DNA of 16,102 bases from Thermaceae bacterium (GCA_027023115.1 JALVWZ010000075.1:1-16102), one strand, 5' to 3'. Positions 1 through 7,085 are shown, numbered from the stretch's first letter. The notes: a model not told the origin generated them from the letters alone. Translations and numbers: made by a program.

Positions 1-428
1 TGATGGGCCGCGCGGCAGCGCGAATCGGCGAGCAGGCGGGCGTAGTCGCCGGCCTCGAAATCGGCCGGGAACCCGGCCAGCCAGCGGGTCAGACGGGGTT
101 CTAGCTTGTGCAGCTCCAGCAACTCGGCCTCGAGTCCACTCAGCTCGCTGGCCGCCTCGCGGTCGGAAGAATCAACGGCCAGTCGCAAGCGCAAGTAGAT
201 ACCTGCTGGCTCGATTTCCTCGAGCAGCTCGTTGTAAGCGGCCGTTACCGCGTCGAAGGCCTCGCGGTCGTAACTGGCGTCGGCCTCGCCTACCCGGTAG
301 CGCTCTAGCAGCTTTTTGAACCGATCAAGCCCGCGCCTTATCCGGACACGCGCTTCTTTGAACTCGGGGCTGCTTATGTCCGCGAATAGCGGGTCTAGGT
401 CCCAGCGGGGTAGCTCGGCTTGGCTCAT
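1..428 (-). CDS. pepF: Oligoendopeptidase F-like M3 metallopeptidase, N-terminal part (runs off window)
   Basis: The frame opens at an ATG at 428 and stays open for 142 codons to the window edge, so only the N-terminus is seen. It begins MSQAELPRWDLDPLF; the W-D-L-x-P-L-F/Y opening followed by charged helical sequence (KKLLERYRVGEADASYD, then ELLEEIEPAGIYLRLRL) is typical of the helical lid domain of M3B oligoendopeptidase F proteins, which run to about 560-600 residues. The HExxH zinc site would lie outside the window and cannot be checked. Family members are cytosolic zinc peptidases that degrade short peptides. The start is supported by a TATAGT box 5 bases upstream and no Shine-Dalgarno, implying a leaderless mRNA. 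It lies 23 bases after the MFS gene on the same strand, so read-through is also possible. Family assignment rests on the N-terminus only. Confidence 0.78.
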   Translation of the reverse strand, partial: MSQAELPRWDLDPLFADISSPEFKEARVRIRRGLDRFKKLLERYRVGEADASYDREAFDAVTAAYNELLEEIEPAGIYLRLRLAVDSSDREAASELSGLEAELLELHKLEPRLTRWLAGFPADFEAGDYARLLADSRCRAAH

Positions 429-433
429 GCCCC

Positions 434-439
434 ACTATA
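434..439 (-). promoter_or_regulatory. Leaderless -10 box of pepF-like gene
   Basis: TATAGT on the minus strand ends 5 bases before the ATG at 428. Usual -10 to start-site spacing puts the transcription start at the A of the ATG. No convincing -35 is seen 16-18 bases upstream and there is no Shine-Dalgarno. Confidence 0.55.
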
Positions 440-451
440 TCCGCCTGGAAA

Positions 452-1645
452 TCAGTTATAGTTGCGACTGCGCCGCCAACCAGCGAGTGCTGTCAGAAAA
501 ACGCCCAACCCGCCCACCACGAAGGCCTGCGCGGGGCCCAAATACTGGGCCAGAAAACCGCCCAGCATCATCCCGACCAGCGCCGAGCCGCTCATGATGG
601 CCCCCCAGGCCGACATGGCCCGGCCCATGTACTCCTTGGCGATTCCCTGCTGCAACATGCTCCGCGCCGGCACCAGGAAGATCTGGTTGGCAATACCTAG
701 AACCGCCAGCAGCACCAGCACCGCCACCAAATAGGGTGACAGACCAACGCCAGCTTCAACCAGACCGAAAAGGAGCAACCCGCCCACGAAGGCCAGCCGC
801 CGCGAAACGCGCGCGCTCAGCCAGGGAGCCAGGAAAATCCCCAGCACTGCGCCGGTAGCGAAAGAGGCCTCCATGAAGCCGTAATACATCGAACCCAGGC
901 GTTCGTCGCCGGCCGCGAAGACCTGGGTCGCCAGCACCGGCGGCACGGTGGCGTCTACCGCGCCGAGCATCGCCGCCGGCGCCAGGATGCCGATAACGTA
1001 GCGCGCCACCGGATTATTGACAATGTATTTGACCCCTGCGGTGACCATCTGCCAATAGCCGCCCTCGTACCTGCCGCCTGCGGGCAGCGGGCGCAGCCCC
1101 AGCAAGACCGCCGCCGAGAGGAAGAACGAGACCGCATCGGTCCAGAAGGCCGCCGCCGCCCCCAAGACCGCCACCAGCACGCCCGCCAAGCCCAAAAAGA
1201 CCATCTCCAGGGTACGTTGGGGCAGCATGATCAGGCTGTTGGCGGCGTCGAGGTCGGTCTTTGGCACCAGCTCGGGAACTACGGCGTAGACCGCCGGATC
1301 ACCCAAAGACTGCATGGAGCCTATCAAAAAGGCCACCGCGATCCAGCCTGCCGGGCTTTGCATGAAAAAAAGCGGCAGCAGCGCCACCGCCACCCCGGAG
1401 AGAGCTTCGGAGATCACCATTAGCCATTTGCGGTCGTAGATGTCCGCCAGCGGCGAGAGCAGCGGCGTTACCAGCAGCTTGGCGGCGAACTGCGCCGCCA
1501 CTACGCCGGCCGCGACCAGCGCCGAGCCGGTGGCGCTGTACGCCCAGACCGGGATGGCGATGCGATAGATCTGGGTACCGATCTCGGATATGAAGTTTGA
1601 TACGAAGAGGCGCGCGAAGTCAGGGTTTTGTAATGCCTTCAGCAT
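452..1645 (-). CDS. Major facilitator superfamily permease (MFS_3 / EntS-like exporter type)
   Basis: The 397-residue protein is hydrophobic throughout, with about 12 predicted membrane helices, the usual size for this family. After the second helix, residues 65-75 read PLADIYDRKWL, a form of the MFS motif A loop (D68, D71, R72). The opening FARLFVSNFISEIGTQIYRIAIPVWAY and the mid-protein MLPQRTLEMVFLGLAG resemble the MFS_3 group, which includes enterobactin exporter EntS and macrolide-efflux-like proteins. The likely role is proton-driven export of a small molecule from the inner membrane; the substrate cannot be inferred. The ATG at 1645 is preferred because a TATAAT box lies 8 bases upstream and there is no Shine-Dalgarno, implying a leaderless transcript. 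A GC-rich hairpin directly upstream separates it from the 612-residue gene. The stop codon is 23 bases from the peptidase gene. Confidence 0.85.
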   Translation of the reverse strand: MLKALQNPDFARLFVSNFISEIGTQIYRIAIPVWAYSATGSALVAAGVVAAQFAAKLLVTPLLSPLADIYDRKWLMVISEALSGVAVALLPLFFMQSPAGWIAVAFLIGSMQSLGDPAVYAVVPELVPKTDLDAANSLIMLPQRTLEMVFLGLAGVLVAVLGAAAAFWTDAVSFFLSAAVLLGLRPLPAGGRYEGGYWQMVTAGVKYIVNNPVARYVIGILAPAAMLGAVDATVPPVLATQVFAAGDERLGSMYYGFMEASFATGAVLGIFLAPWLSARVSRRLAFVGGLLLFGLVEAGVGLSPYLVAVLVLLAVLGIANQIFLVPARSMLQQGIAKEYMGRAMSAWGAIMSGSALVGMMLGGFLAQYLGPAQAFVVGGLGVFLTALAGWRRSRNYN

Positions 1646-1653
1646 CTAGGCGT

Positions 1654-1659
1654 ATTATA
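1654..1659 (-). promoter_or_regulatory. Leaderless -10 box of the MFS gene
   Basis: A consensus TATAAT on the minus strand ends 8 bases before the ATG at 1645, so the predicted start site is at or within a base or two of the start codon. The box abuts the inverted repeat at 1659-1685. Any -35 would lie inside that hairpin, and none matching TTGACA is visible. Confidence 0.65.
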
Positions 1660-1685
1660 GCCGCCCCGACCAGCTGGGGTCGGCT
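1659..1685 (-). terminator. GC-rich hairpin after the 612-residue gene; terminator-like, fused to next promoter
   Basis: On the minus strand AGCCG, then CCCC, pair with GGGG, then CGGCT, around an 8-base loop with one bulged base. It starts 3 bases after the stop codon of the 612-residue gene. There is no T-run; the hairpin is followed by the TATAAT of the MFS promoter. It could be a weak terminator, an operator, or both. Confidence 0.5.
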
Positions 1686-1688
1686 GAT

Positions 1689-3527
1689 TTAAACCACCTT
1701 TACGTTGCTATGGGCCACCCGGTTGCCTTCACGGGCAATGACCACCGCGCCCTCGTCAAGGGGCCAGACCATCAGGTCGTCGAGCTTACGGGGCACTCCG
1801 CCGGCGGCGCCGACGTAGACCACGCCATCCGCTTGACGCACCGAAAGGACCTGATTGCCGGCGCGGATGTTGACCGGCTCGGAAGCTACCGTGGCCACGC
1901 CTAGTTCGCCGCCAAGGGTTTCCCGCGTTGGCGGACGGTAATTGAGCCAGTCGGAAAGCACCCGAAATAGTTTTTGACCTTCCTCTTCGAGGCCCAGGTT
2001 GGTGGACACCTCGCGCATTAGCTTGAGGCCGCCCGGCGTCCGCTGCAGGCGGCTCTTGACCACCCCCAGACCCTTGCGGGCAAAGGCCTCGAGCGCGTCC
2101 AGGGGCGCTTCGGCAAAGCGCTCGGCGGTATCGGAATCGTACTCCCCGTAGTTGACCGGCCCTTTGAGCCGCGCCGAGAAGGCCCGCAAGAGGCGCAAGT
2201 AGGCGTAGTCTTTGTAGGGATGAACCAGGTGGGCCAGCACCGTTCCCTCGGTGAGCAGCTGCGAAAGCTGGGCTCCCTCGCGCACTTCCAAGCGAATGTG
2301 GACGTAATCGTCGTGGCGGAACGCCCAGACTTCCCAGTTGTCGTATGGTACCGTTAGCGGCTCGTCAACGTGCAACTGATGGTCGCCACCGGCGATTGTC
2401 AACTGGGTATCGTCACCGGCAACGCTAATGGTTAGCGGTACGCCCCCCAGCTGAAAACGGGCCGGCACCCGCCGCATGGTGACCATGGTGGAACCCTTGG
2501 GCAGCTCTTCCATCCGCAAGCCCCCCGCTCCCGCCTCGAGCGGCTGGGGCACCTGTGGGAACCTGGCCTCGCCGCGCGGGGTTGGCAGGTAGCGCTGCAA
2601 CAGGGCCGAAAGCCGCGCCGCTGCGGTCAGGAAACGGCCGCGGTCCTCATCCACGACCAAGCGCATCCGCCTTTCCTCGGCGGCCACCTTGCGCAGCTTA
2701 TCCTCCAGATCGCGCACCAGTGCTTCTCGCTCGTGAGCGGTGAGGGCGCTGCGCCGCGCCTCGTCCAAAGCGGCGCGCAGCTCTTCCGAAGAGGGGCCAC
2801 CGCCAGGCAGGACGACCGGCAACGCCTCGGGAGTTTCGACGATGTGGCGCAGGAAACGGCGCAGGTAGGGCACCACCCCTTCGGGGGGCAGCGGTATCGG
2901 GTACTTGCTGGTATCGCCCAAGTCCATGGCGACCCGGAACAGCTCGAGCAACAACGCCAGGGCCACTTCTTCGTCTTCTATCGAAACCAGCGGGTCTGAA
3001 AGCTGGGGGATGGGCTCGGTAAGCTTGAAACGCGAAAGGTTGAAGTCGGTGGCGAAACTGGGGCTTTGCGCGTAGGCCTCGAAGTTCTGCAAGAATGTGT
3101 AGGCCAGGCGTAGCTCGTAGCGTCGCCCGCCCAGATAGCCGCGCGCCACCCGACCCAGCTCACGCCGCAGGCGAGTCCAGTAGACCATCTCGGCGAACAC
3201 CTGCTGCACCTGCCGCGGTCTTCCGATGGCGACCGGCGGCTCTTCTTCGAGCGGCAGGTCCACTATGCCCAGGTCGATCTCCAGATCGGGCGTCTGCGGC
3301 GCCGCCTCTGGCTCCCGCTCCGTTTCCACGTCGGTCGCCGGTAACTCTCGGTAGCGCCGGTCTATCTCACGGAAGCGCTTCGCCAGCGGGCCGGGCAGCC
3401 GGGTTTCTAGGAGAAACTTACGCAATTGCAGGATAGAAGCGCGCCCGCCACGGGGCTCGCGACCGGCTGCTAAATCTTCCACCTTGTATTCGTACAACTC
3501 GATGAGGCTGCTCAGCTCGAAGTTCAT
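1689..3527 (-). CDS. Conserved-looking protein of unknown function, 612 residues
   Basis: I do not recognise this family. No signal peptide or membrane helix is visible, so it is probably cytosolic. Residues 1-62 are helical and basic; 63-100 form an acidic, proline-rich linker. Residues 105-235 look mostly helical. Residues 246-290 are strongly charged with a heptad look and may form a coiled coil. Residues 345-415 look beta-rich (TMVTMRRVPARFQ, TISVAGDDTQLTIAGGD). The last 60 residues contain short strands (VNIRAGNQVLSVRQADGVVYV, AVVIARE), perhaps a small beta module. The ATG at 3527 is chosen because TATAAT lies 9 bases upstream, giving a near-leaderless transcript. It is divergent from the phosphatase-kinase pair with only 35 bases between, so it may share regulation with them or be a kinase substrate; that is inference. 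Codon use and GC content match the neighbours. Confidence 0.75.
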   Translation of the reverse strand: MNFELSSLIELYEYKVEDLAAGREPRGGRASILQLRKFLLETRLPGPLAKRFREIDRRYRELPATDVETEREPEAAPQTPDLEIDLGIVDLPLEEEPPVAIGRPRQVQQVFAEMVYWTRLRRELGRVARGYLGGRRYELRLAYTFLQNFEAYAQSPSFATDFNLSRFKLTEPIPQLSDPLVSIEDEEVALALLLELFRVAMDLGDTSKYPIPLPPEGVVPYLRRFLRHIVETPEALPVVLPGGGPSSEELRAALDEARRSALTAHEREALVRDLEDKLRKVAAEERRMRLVVDEDRGRFLTAAARLSALLQRYLPTPRGEARFPQVPQPLEAGAGGLRMEELPKGSTMVTMRRVPARFQLGGVPLTISVAGDDTQLTIAGGDHQLHVDEPLTVPYDNWEVWAFRHDDYVHIRLEVREGAQLSQLLTEGTVLAHLVHPYKDYAYLRLLRAFSARLKGPVNYGEYDSDTAERFAEAPLDALEAFARKGLGVVKSRLQRTPGGLKLMREVSTNLGLEEEGQKLFRVLSDWLNYRPPTRETLGGELGVATVASEPVNIRAGNQVLSVRQADGVVYVGAAGGVPRKLDDLMVWPLDEGAVVIAREGNRVAHSNVKVV

Positions 3528-3535
3528 TCAAAGGT

Positions 3536-3554
3536 TATTATATAAGCCAAGGAA
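3536..3554 (+). promoter_or_regulatory. Candidate -10 and ribosome binding site for the PP2C-kinase operon
   Basis: TATTAT (3536-3541) and TATAAG (3541-3546) are -10 candidates on the plus strand. AAGGAA at 3549-3554 is a plausible Shine-Dalgarno 8-10 bases before the ATG at 3563. No clear -35 is seen. The box overlaps the divergent minus-strand -10. Confidence 0.4.
3537..3542 (-). promoter_or_regulatory. -10 box of the 612-residue gene (leaderless type)
   Basis: A consensus TATAAT on the minus strand ends 9 bases before the ATG at 3527, giving a predicted leader of about 0-3 bases. It overlaps the plus-strand -10 candidates for the phosphatase gene, so the two divergent promoters cannot both be fully occupied at once. 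Confidence 0.6.
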
Positions 3555-3562
3555 CGCTGATT

Positions 3563-4333
3563 ATGTTTCTGACGGACCGCCTCGAGATCGCCACCGCCTC
3601 CAACGTCGGTAGGGTACGCCGCAACAACGAGGACTTTCACCGCACCGCGGTCTACCCGATCCCCAATGGCCACTTGCTGATGGCCGCCGTAGCCGACGGT
3701 ATGGGCGGCGCCGAGGCTGGTGAGGTGGCCTCGAAGATTGCCATAGAAAGCCTCAGCGAGGCTGTCCGCGTCTACTCCGAGCACCTCTCCAACTACCGGC
3801 GGGCGGTTGCCCTCGACCGCGTCGTCCACAAAGCCTTCACTCTGGCGCAGCGCCGCATCCTCAACCACGTGGCGCGCAACCCCGAGCTCAAGGGCATGGG
3901 CACCACCCTCACCGCGCTGGTGGCCATGGAGCCTTCGCTCAAGGGCTTCATCGGTCACATCGGCGACTCGCGCGCCTATCGCTACCGGCAGGGCGAGTTG
4001 CGAATGCTGACCCGCGACCACTCCTGGGTAGCCCAGCAAGTACGCATGGGACGGATGACTCACTACGAGGCCGAAGAGCACCCTTGGCGTAACTTGCTAA
4101 CCCAGGCGCTGGGAGTGGAAAACCCCGAGTTCGAGATAATCCCCACGCAGATGCAAAAGGGCGACGTCTACATTTTCACCTCCGACGGGCTGTACAACCT
4201 GGTGCCACCGGAGGAGTGGGTGGCCGACCTGGACCAGAAAGATCTCCAGGCTGCGGTAGACTACTGGACGGCACAAGCGGTACAGCGTGGCGGTACCGAC
4301 AACATCACCGTCGTGGCGGTACGCGTAAAATGA
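3563..4333 (+). CDS. PP2C/PPM-family Ser/Thr protein phosphatase
   Basis: The 256-residue protein is a single PPM catalytic domain with no extra domains, the usual size for bacterial PstP/PrpC-type phosphatases but without the PstP membrane tail. The metal-binding acidic motifs are all present: RRNNED (19-24), VADGMGGAEAGE (43-54, key D45 and G46), GHIGDSRAYR (131-140, D135), RDHSWV (151-156), TSDGLYN (206-212, D208) and GGTDNITVV (243-251, D246). It should hydrolyse phospho-Ser/Thr on proteins using two Mn or Mg ions and reverse the action of the kinase encoded next. Its TGA overlaps the kinase ATG by 4 bases (ATGA), so the two are translationally coupled. The start at 3563 has a modest AAGGAA upstream and precedes the first conserved motif by about 18 residues, as expected. 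Confidence 0.95.
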   Translation: MFLTDRLEIATASNVGRVRRNNEDFHRTAVYPIPNGHLLMAAVADGMGGAEAGEVASKIAIESLSEAVRVYSEHLSNYRRAVALDRVVHKAFTLAQRRILNHVARNPELKGMGTTLTALVAMEPSLKGFIGHIGDSRAYRYRQGELRMLTRDHSWVAQQVRMGRMTHYEAEEHPWRNLLTQALGVENPEFEIIPTQMQKGDVYIFTSDGLYNLVPPEEWVADLDQKDLQAAVDYWTAQAVQRGGTDNITVVAVRVK

Positions 4334-6327
4334 TCGAAATACTGATTGCCTCCACCCTCTTCGCCCTGACCCTGGTGCTCGCACTCAGGCTCAGCAACCC
4401 TCTGCTCGGCCTCCTGACCGTGGGCATCATGGGAGCCGAGGCGGCCCTGCTGGGGGCGACCGGCGGCCGCGTCTGGCAGGCGCTCGGCTGGGGGCTCTTG
4501 GGGCTCCTCTCCCTGCCACCGCTGCGCGCGCCTACGCGCCGGCGCCGCCCCCGACGCAGCCGCAAAAGCGCCCGCGCCCGCCGCCACCCCACCCTGCAGC
4601 AGGAAGCCACCTCACCGGAGCTGGAAAAGCGTTACGAGATACTCGACCGCATCGGCATCGGCGGCATGGCCTCGGTCTTCAAGGCGCGCCGCCGTAGCGA
4701 CGGACGCATGGTAGCGCTGAAGATACCGCAGGAAAAGTTCGTTGGCGACAGCCGCTTCGTCAAGCGCTTCCATCGCGAGGCCGAAGTGCTGCAGCGCCTC
4801 AAGCACCCGAACATCGTCCACGTCTACGAGCACGGCGCCTTCGGCGACACCCACTACATCGCCATGGAGTTCCTCGACGGCGAGGAGCTGGACCGCCTGA
4901 TCGAAAACCGGCGCATCTCGGTGCGCACCGCGATCAACATCATGCGCTACGTGGCCGACGCCCTGCGCTACATCCACGCTCAAGGGATAATCCACCGCGA
5001 CATCAAACCCGGCAACATCATGCTGTTGCGCAACGCCATTGATGATAGAGGCCGAGTCGACCAGCACGGCGTCAGGTTGATGGACTTCGGCATCGCCGCC
5101 GGCAAGGTGCTGACGCGGTTGACCATAACCGGCGCCCGCATCGGCACCCCCGTATACATGAGCCCCGAACAGGCCAAGGGGCAACGGATTGACCACCGTT
5201 CCGACATTTACAGCTTGGGGATCGTCTTTTACGAAAGCCTCACCGGCCAGGCTCCCTTCCAGGGCGGCTACGAGTCGGTGATCCACCAGCAGATCTACGA
5301 GCTGCCTACGCCGCCCAAGCAACTAAACCCCGAAATCCCCAACCCTATCAACGACCTGATCATGCGCATGCTCAGCAAGGAGGTCGAGAAGCGGCCCAGC
5401 CTCGACGAGGTATTAGAGGTGCTGAAAGGCAAGTACAAAGACACTCAGGAGCTCTCGAGCCCCTTTTACTTGGCTGTGGCCGCCGAGGCCAAACGCGGTT
5501 CGATCCGCCTGCTGGAGGCCGACGGCACCCCGCTCAAGCTCTTCTCCGGCGTCGGCACCGCACCCGGCATGTTCTCGTCGCCTCCTCTCGACATCGCTAC
5601 CGACCCCGAGGGAGGAGTTTGGGTATCGGTATTCGAGTACGGCTCCGGCCAAAGCCGTATGGTGCACCGCTTCGACCGCGAGGGTAAGCTGGCAACCTCG
5701 CTGGGCCCTTACGGGGTCAAGCCGGGCGAGTTCCTCTACCCTGCTTCGCTAACCGTCGCTCTAACCGGCGAACTATTGGTCCTCGATAGCGAAAGCCACT
5801 TGATCCAGCGCTTTTCGCTGGATGGATCCCCCCTGGGGCGCTTCGGTGGCAAGGGCGCCGGCAAGGGTACGTTTGATACGCCCCGCAAGCTGGTGGCAAG
5901 CCGCCACTTCCTCTTCGTGCTCGACTATGGCAACCGCCAGGTACAGCGACTCTCCCTCGAGGGGAACTACCTTTCACGCTACGCCTTCCGCAAGGCCAAG
6001 GGGTCCAACGAACTGCGGGTCATCTCGGGGCTGGGGGTGGACCAAAGCGGCAATCTCTACGTCTTCGACGCCGACGCCCAGAAAATCCGCAAACTCAACC
6101 TCGAGGGCCGCGTCAGTATGAGCCTTTCCCTGCCGACCTCGCAAACCGAAGACCCGCTCAGCCTGGTGGACATCGTGGTTGACGACAACGGCACGATTTA
6201 CGCGGCCCGACGCGGCTCGACGCGCATCCACCGCTTCAGCGCCAACGGCGACGTCATGGATCCTATCGAGGTATACGCCCCGATCCGCGGTCTGGCCTTG
6301 TGGCGCAACCCGGCAGCCACTCAGTAA
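4330..6327 (+). CDS. Membrane-anchored Ser/Thr protein kinase with C-terminal NHL beta-propeller
   Basis: The start is taken at the ATG inside the phosphatase stop (ATGA, 4330), giving 665 residues; an earlier in-frame start would duplicate phosphatase coding sequence. Residues 2-20, 23-43 and 49-64 are hydrophobic membrane segments, followed by an Arg-rich stretch (70-86). The kinase domain spans about 102-366: glycine loop GIGGMASV (109-116), VALK with K131, HRDIKPGN (222-229), DFG (252-254), GTPVYMSPE (272-280). Thirteen residues rich in D/R/G (about 235-247) sit between the catalytic loop and DFG and look like an insertion. Residues 405-665 hold NHL-like repeats (for example GDPxxLxVxxxGxLxVLDxxxxxIQRFxxxG patterns at 470-500 and 563-590). 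No membrane helix separates kinase from propeller, so the propeller should be cytosolic, unlike mycobacterial PknD where it is extracellular. PASTA domains are absent. Confidence 0.92.
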   Translation: MIEILIASTLFALTLVLALRLSNPLLGLLTVGIMGAEAALLGATGGRVWQALGWGLLGLLSLPPLRAPTRRRRPRRSRKSARARRHPTLQQEATSPELEKRYEILDRIGIGGMASVFKARRRSDGRMVALKIPQEKFVGDSRFVKRFHREAEVLQRLKHPNIVHVYEHGAFGDTHYIAMEFLDGEELDRLIENRRISVRTAINIMRYVADALRYIHAQGIIHRDIKPGNIMLLRNAIDDRGRVDQHGVRLMDFGIAAGKVLTRLTITGARIGTPVYMSPEQAKGQRIDHRSDIYSLGIVFYESLTGQAPFQGGYESVIHQQIYELPTPPKQLNPEIPNPINDLIMRMLSKEVEKRPSLDEVLEVLKGKYKDTQELSSPFYLAVAAEAKRGSIRLLEADGTPLKLFSGVGTAPGMFSSPPLDIATDPEGGVWVSVFEYGSGQSRMVHRFDREGKLATSLGPYGVKPGEFLYPASLTVALTGELLVLDSESHLIQRFSLDGSPLGRFGGKGAGKGTFDTPRKLVASRHFLFVLDYGNRQVQRLSLEGNYLSRYAFRKAKGSNELRVISGLGVDQSGNLYVFDADAQKIRKLNLEGRVSMSLSLPTSQTEDPLSLVDIVVDDNGTIYAARRGSTRIHRFSANGDVMDPIEVYAPIRGLALWRNPAATQ

Positions 6328-6390
6328 TCGGATAACTCGAACGCGCCCCTAAAATGTAACCTTTCAACACGCTGTTCACAGAGTCCGGTA
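6328..6390. other. Intergenic stretch after the kinase gene
   Basis: No gene, and no hairpin followed by a T-run, is visible directly after the kinase stop. Termination, if intrinsic, would have to use palindromes within array A. Confidence 0.4.
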
Positions 6391-6397
6391 AGAGGAG

Positions 6398-6453
6398 GTG
6401 CGTGGTGGGTGGTGAATGGGATGTAGGGCGTGGGATGTGGGAAGTGGGTAGGC
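6398..6453. repeat. Eight degenerate heptads, G-strand orientation
   Basis: Read in 7-base steps: GTGCGTG, GTGGGTG, GTGAATG, GGATGTA, GGGCGTG, GGATGTG, GGAAGTG, GGTAGGC. Position 1 is always G and the last three bases are usually GTG or GTA. This is the reverse-complement orientation of the CCACNNN heptads further along. Confidence 0.75.
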
Positions 6454-6536
6454 CGCATTACGAGCACGCAAAACGGCGTACTGCGGTGTTTTCACAAACC
6501 ACAAAGCCGCTTACCGGTTTAAAAACTCCACCCGGA

Positions 6537-6554
6537 CCCTCCCCCAAGGGAGGG
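6537..6554. repeat. Palindrome, module 1 of array A
   Basis: CCCTCCC (6537-6543), loop CCAA, GGGAGGG (6548-6554), followed by AGACTTTG. Its counterpart in array B is CTCCCC/GGGGAG at 9080-9094, followed by GGAGCTTTG. Confidence 0.7.
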
Positions 6555-6633
6555 AGACTTTGTCGGATGCGGGCTGCGAGCCACGGGCGTACCGTCGCCG
6601 CCACCCCACACCAAGCACCACGCACTACTAACC

Positions 6634-6665
6634 CGTAGGGGCGGACACATGGGTCCGCCCCTACG
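6634..6665. repeat. 13-bp-stem palindrome, module 2 of array A
   Basis: Arms CGTAGGGGCGGAC (6634-6646) and GTCCGCCCCTACG (6653-6665) are perfect complements around loop ACATGG. It is followed by ACGAAATAACAC, a tail that also follows the related palindromes at 6976, 9150 and 9471. The element plus tail is 42 bases, six heptads, so the surrounding 7-base phase continues across it. Confidence 0.8.
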
Positions 6666-6673
6666 ACGAAATA

Positions 6674-6728
6674 ACACACATCACGAGCCACAGCTACAGG
6701 CCACAAGCTACAGGCCACATGCCGCTTT
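6674..6728. repeat. Heptad run including a perfect 14-base tandem duplication
   Basis: Units read ACACACA, TCACGAG, CCACAG (one base short), CTACAGG, CCACAAG, CTACAGG, CCACATG, CCGCTTT. The 14-mer AGCTACAGGCCACA is present twice in perfect tandem at 6692-6705 and 6706-6719, showing local slippage or duplication. Confidence 0.75.
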
Positions 6729-6737
6729 TCGCCGACT

Positions 6738-6775
6738 CCCCGGACGAGGCCGGCCAGCCCGGCCGAGATCCGGGG
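6738..6775. repeat. Nested palindrome, module 4 of array A
   Basis: Outer arms CCCCGGA (6738-6744) and TCCGGGG (6769-6775) enclose an inner palindrome GGCCGG/CCGGCC. In array B the same outer arms (9255-9273) enclose only CGAGA, so array A carries about 19 extra bases that themselves form a palindrome. Confidence 0.7.
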
Positions 6776-6831
6776 CTCATGCCGAGAGAGAAGCCGGGGT
6801 TCTGCTGTCGCTGACGTGCAAACGCTGGAAC

Positions 6832-6860
6832 GTAGGGGAAGGTTTCAAACCTTCCCCTAC
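6832..6860. repeat. 29-base near-perfect palindrome, module 5 of array A
   Basis: Arms GTAGGGGAAGGTTT (6832-6845) and AAACCTTCCCCTAC (6847-6860) are perfect complements around a single base. The array B copy (9330-9355) has lost bases in its right arm. Confidence 0.8.
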
Positions 6861-6900
6861 CGGTCAAGAGCCGAAGGCTGGGCATGGCGCTTCGACGCTT

Positions 6901-6980
6901 CTACAGGCCACAAGCTACGAGCCACAGGCCATCCTGTCACCGTCACCACGTACCATGAACCACGCACCACGTACCCGCAG
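6901..6980. repeat. Heptad run in array A
   Basis: CTACAGG, CCACAAG, CTACGAG, CCACAGG, an irregular stretch, then CCACGTA, CCATGAA, CCACGCA, CCACGTA, CCCGCAG. It runs directly into the degenerate palindrome at 6976-7005. Confidence 0.7.
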
Positions 6981-7005
6981 GGCGGCAAGTGGGTCCGCCT
7001 CTGCG
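6976..7005. repeat. Degenerate copy of module 2 palindrome with a compensatory stem change
   Basis: CGCAG then GGCGG on the left pair with CCGCC, a bulged T, then CTGCG on the right. Relative to the palindrome at 6634-6665 a T-A stem pair has become C-G on both arms. The same ACGAAAT tail follows, then four CCACNNG heptads at 7016-7043. Confidence 0.6.
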
Positions 7006-7067
7006 ACGAAATGAACCACAAGCCACATGCCACAAGCCACTTGCCGCCGTTTCGTCATTCCCGCCAA

Positions 7068-7085
7068 GCGAGCCTTGAGGCTCGC
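7068..7085. repeat. Hairpin module 6 of array A
   Basis: GCGAGCC (7068-7074), loop TTGA, GGCTCGC (7079-7085), preceded by TTCGTCATTCCCGCC. Its counterpart is at 9560-9576 with loop CTT. Confidence 0.7.

Noticed and set aside
3524..4081. 185-codon minus-strand frame opposite the phosphatase
   Set aside because: It is a shadow of the PP2C gene, whose catalytic motifs are all on the plus strand. Similar long shadows occur opposite accC (14267-15697) and the kinase (4612-5322), as expected at high GC.
4216..4329. Earlier in-frame start for the kinase gene
   Set aside because: It would overlap the phosphatase gene by over 110 bases. The ATGA coupling at 4330 is standard and places the membrane helix at the N-terminus.
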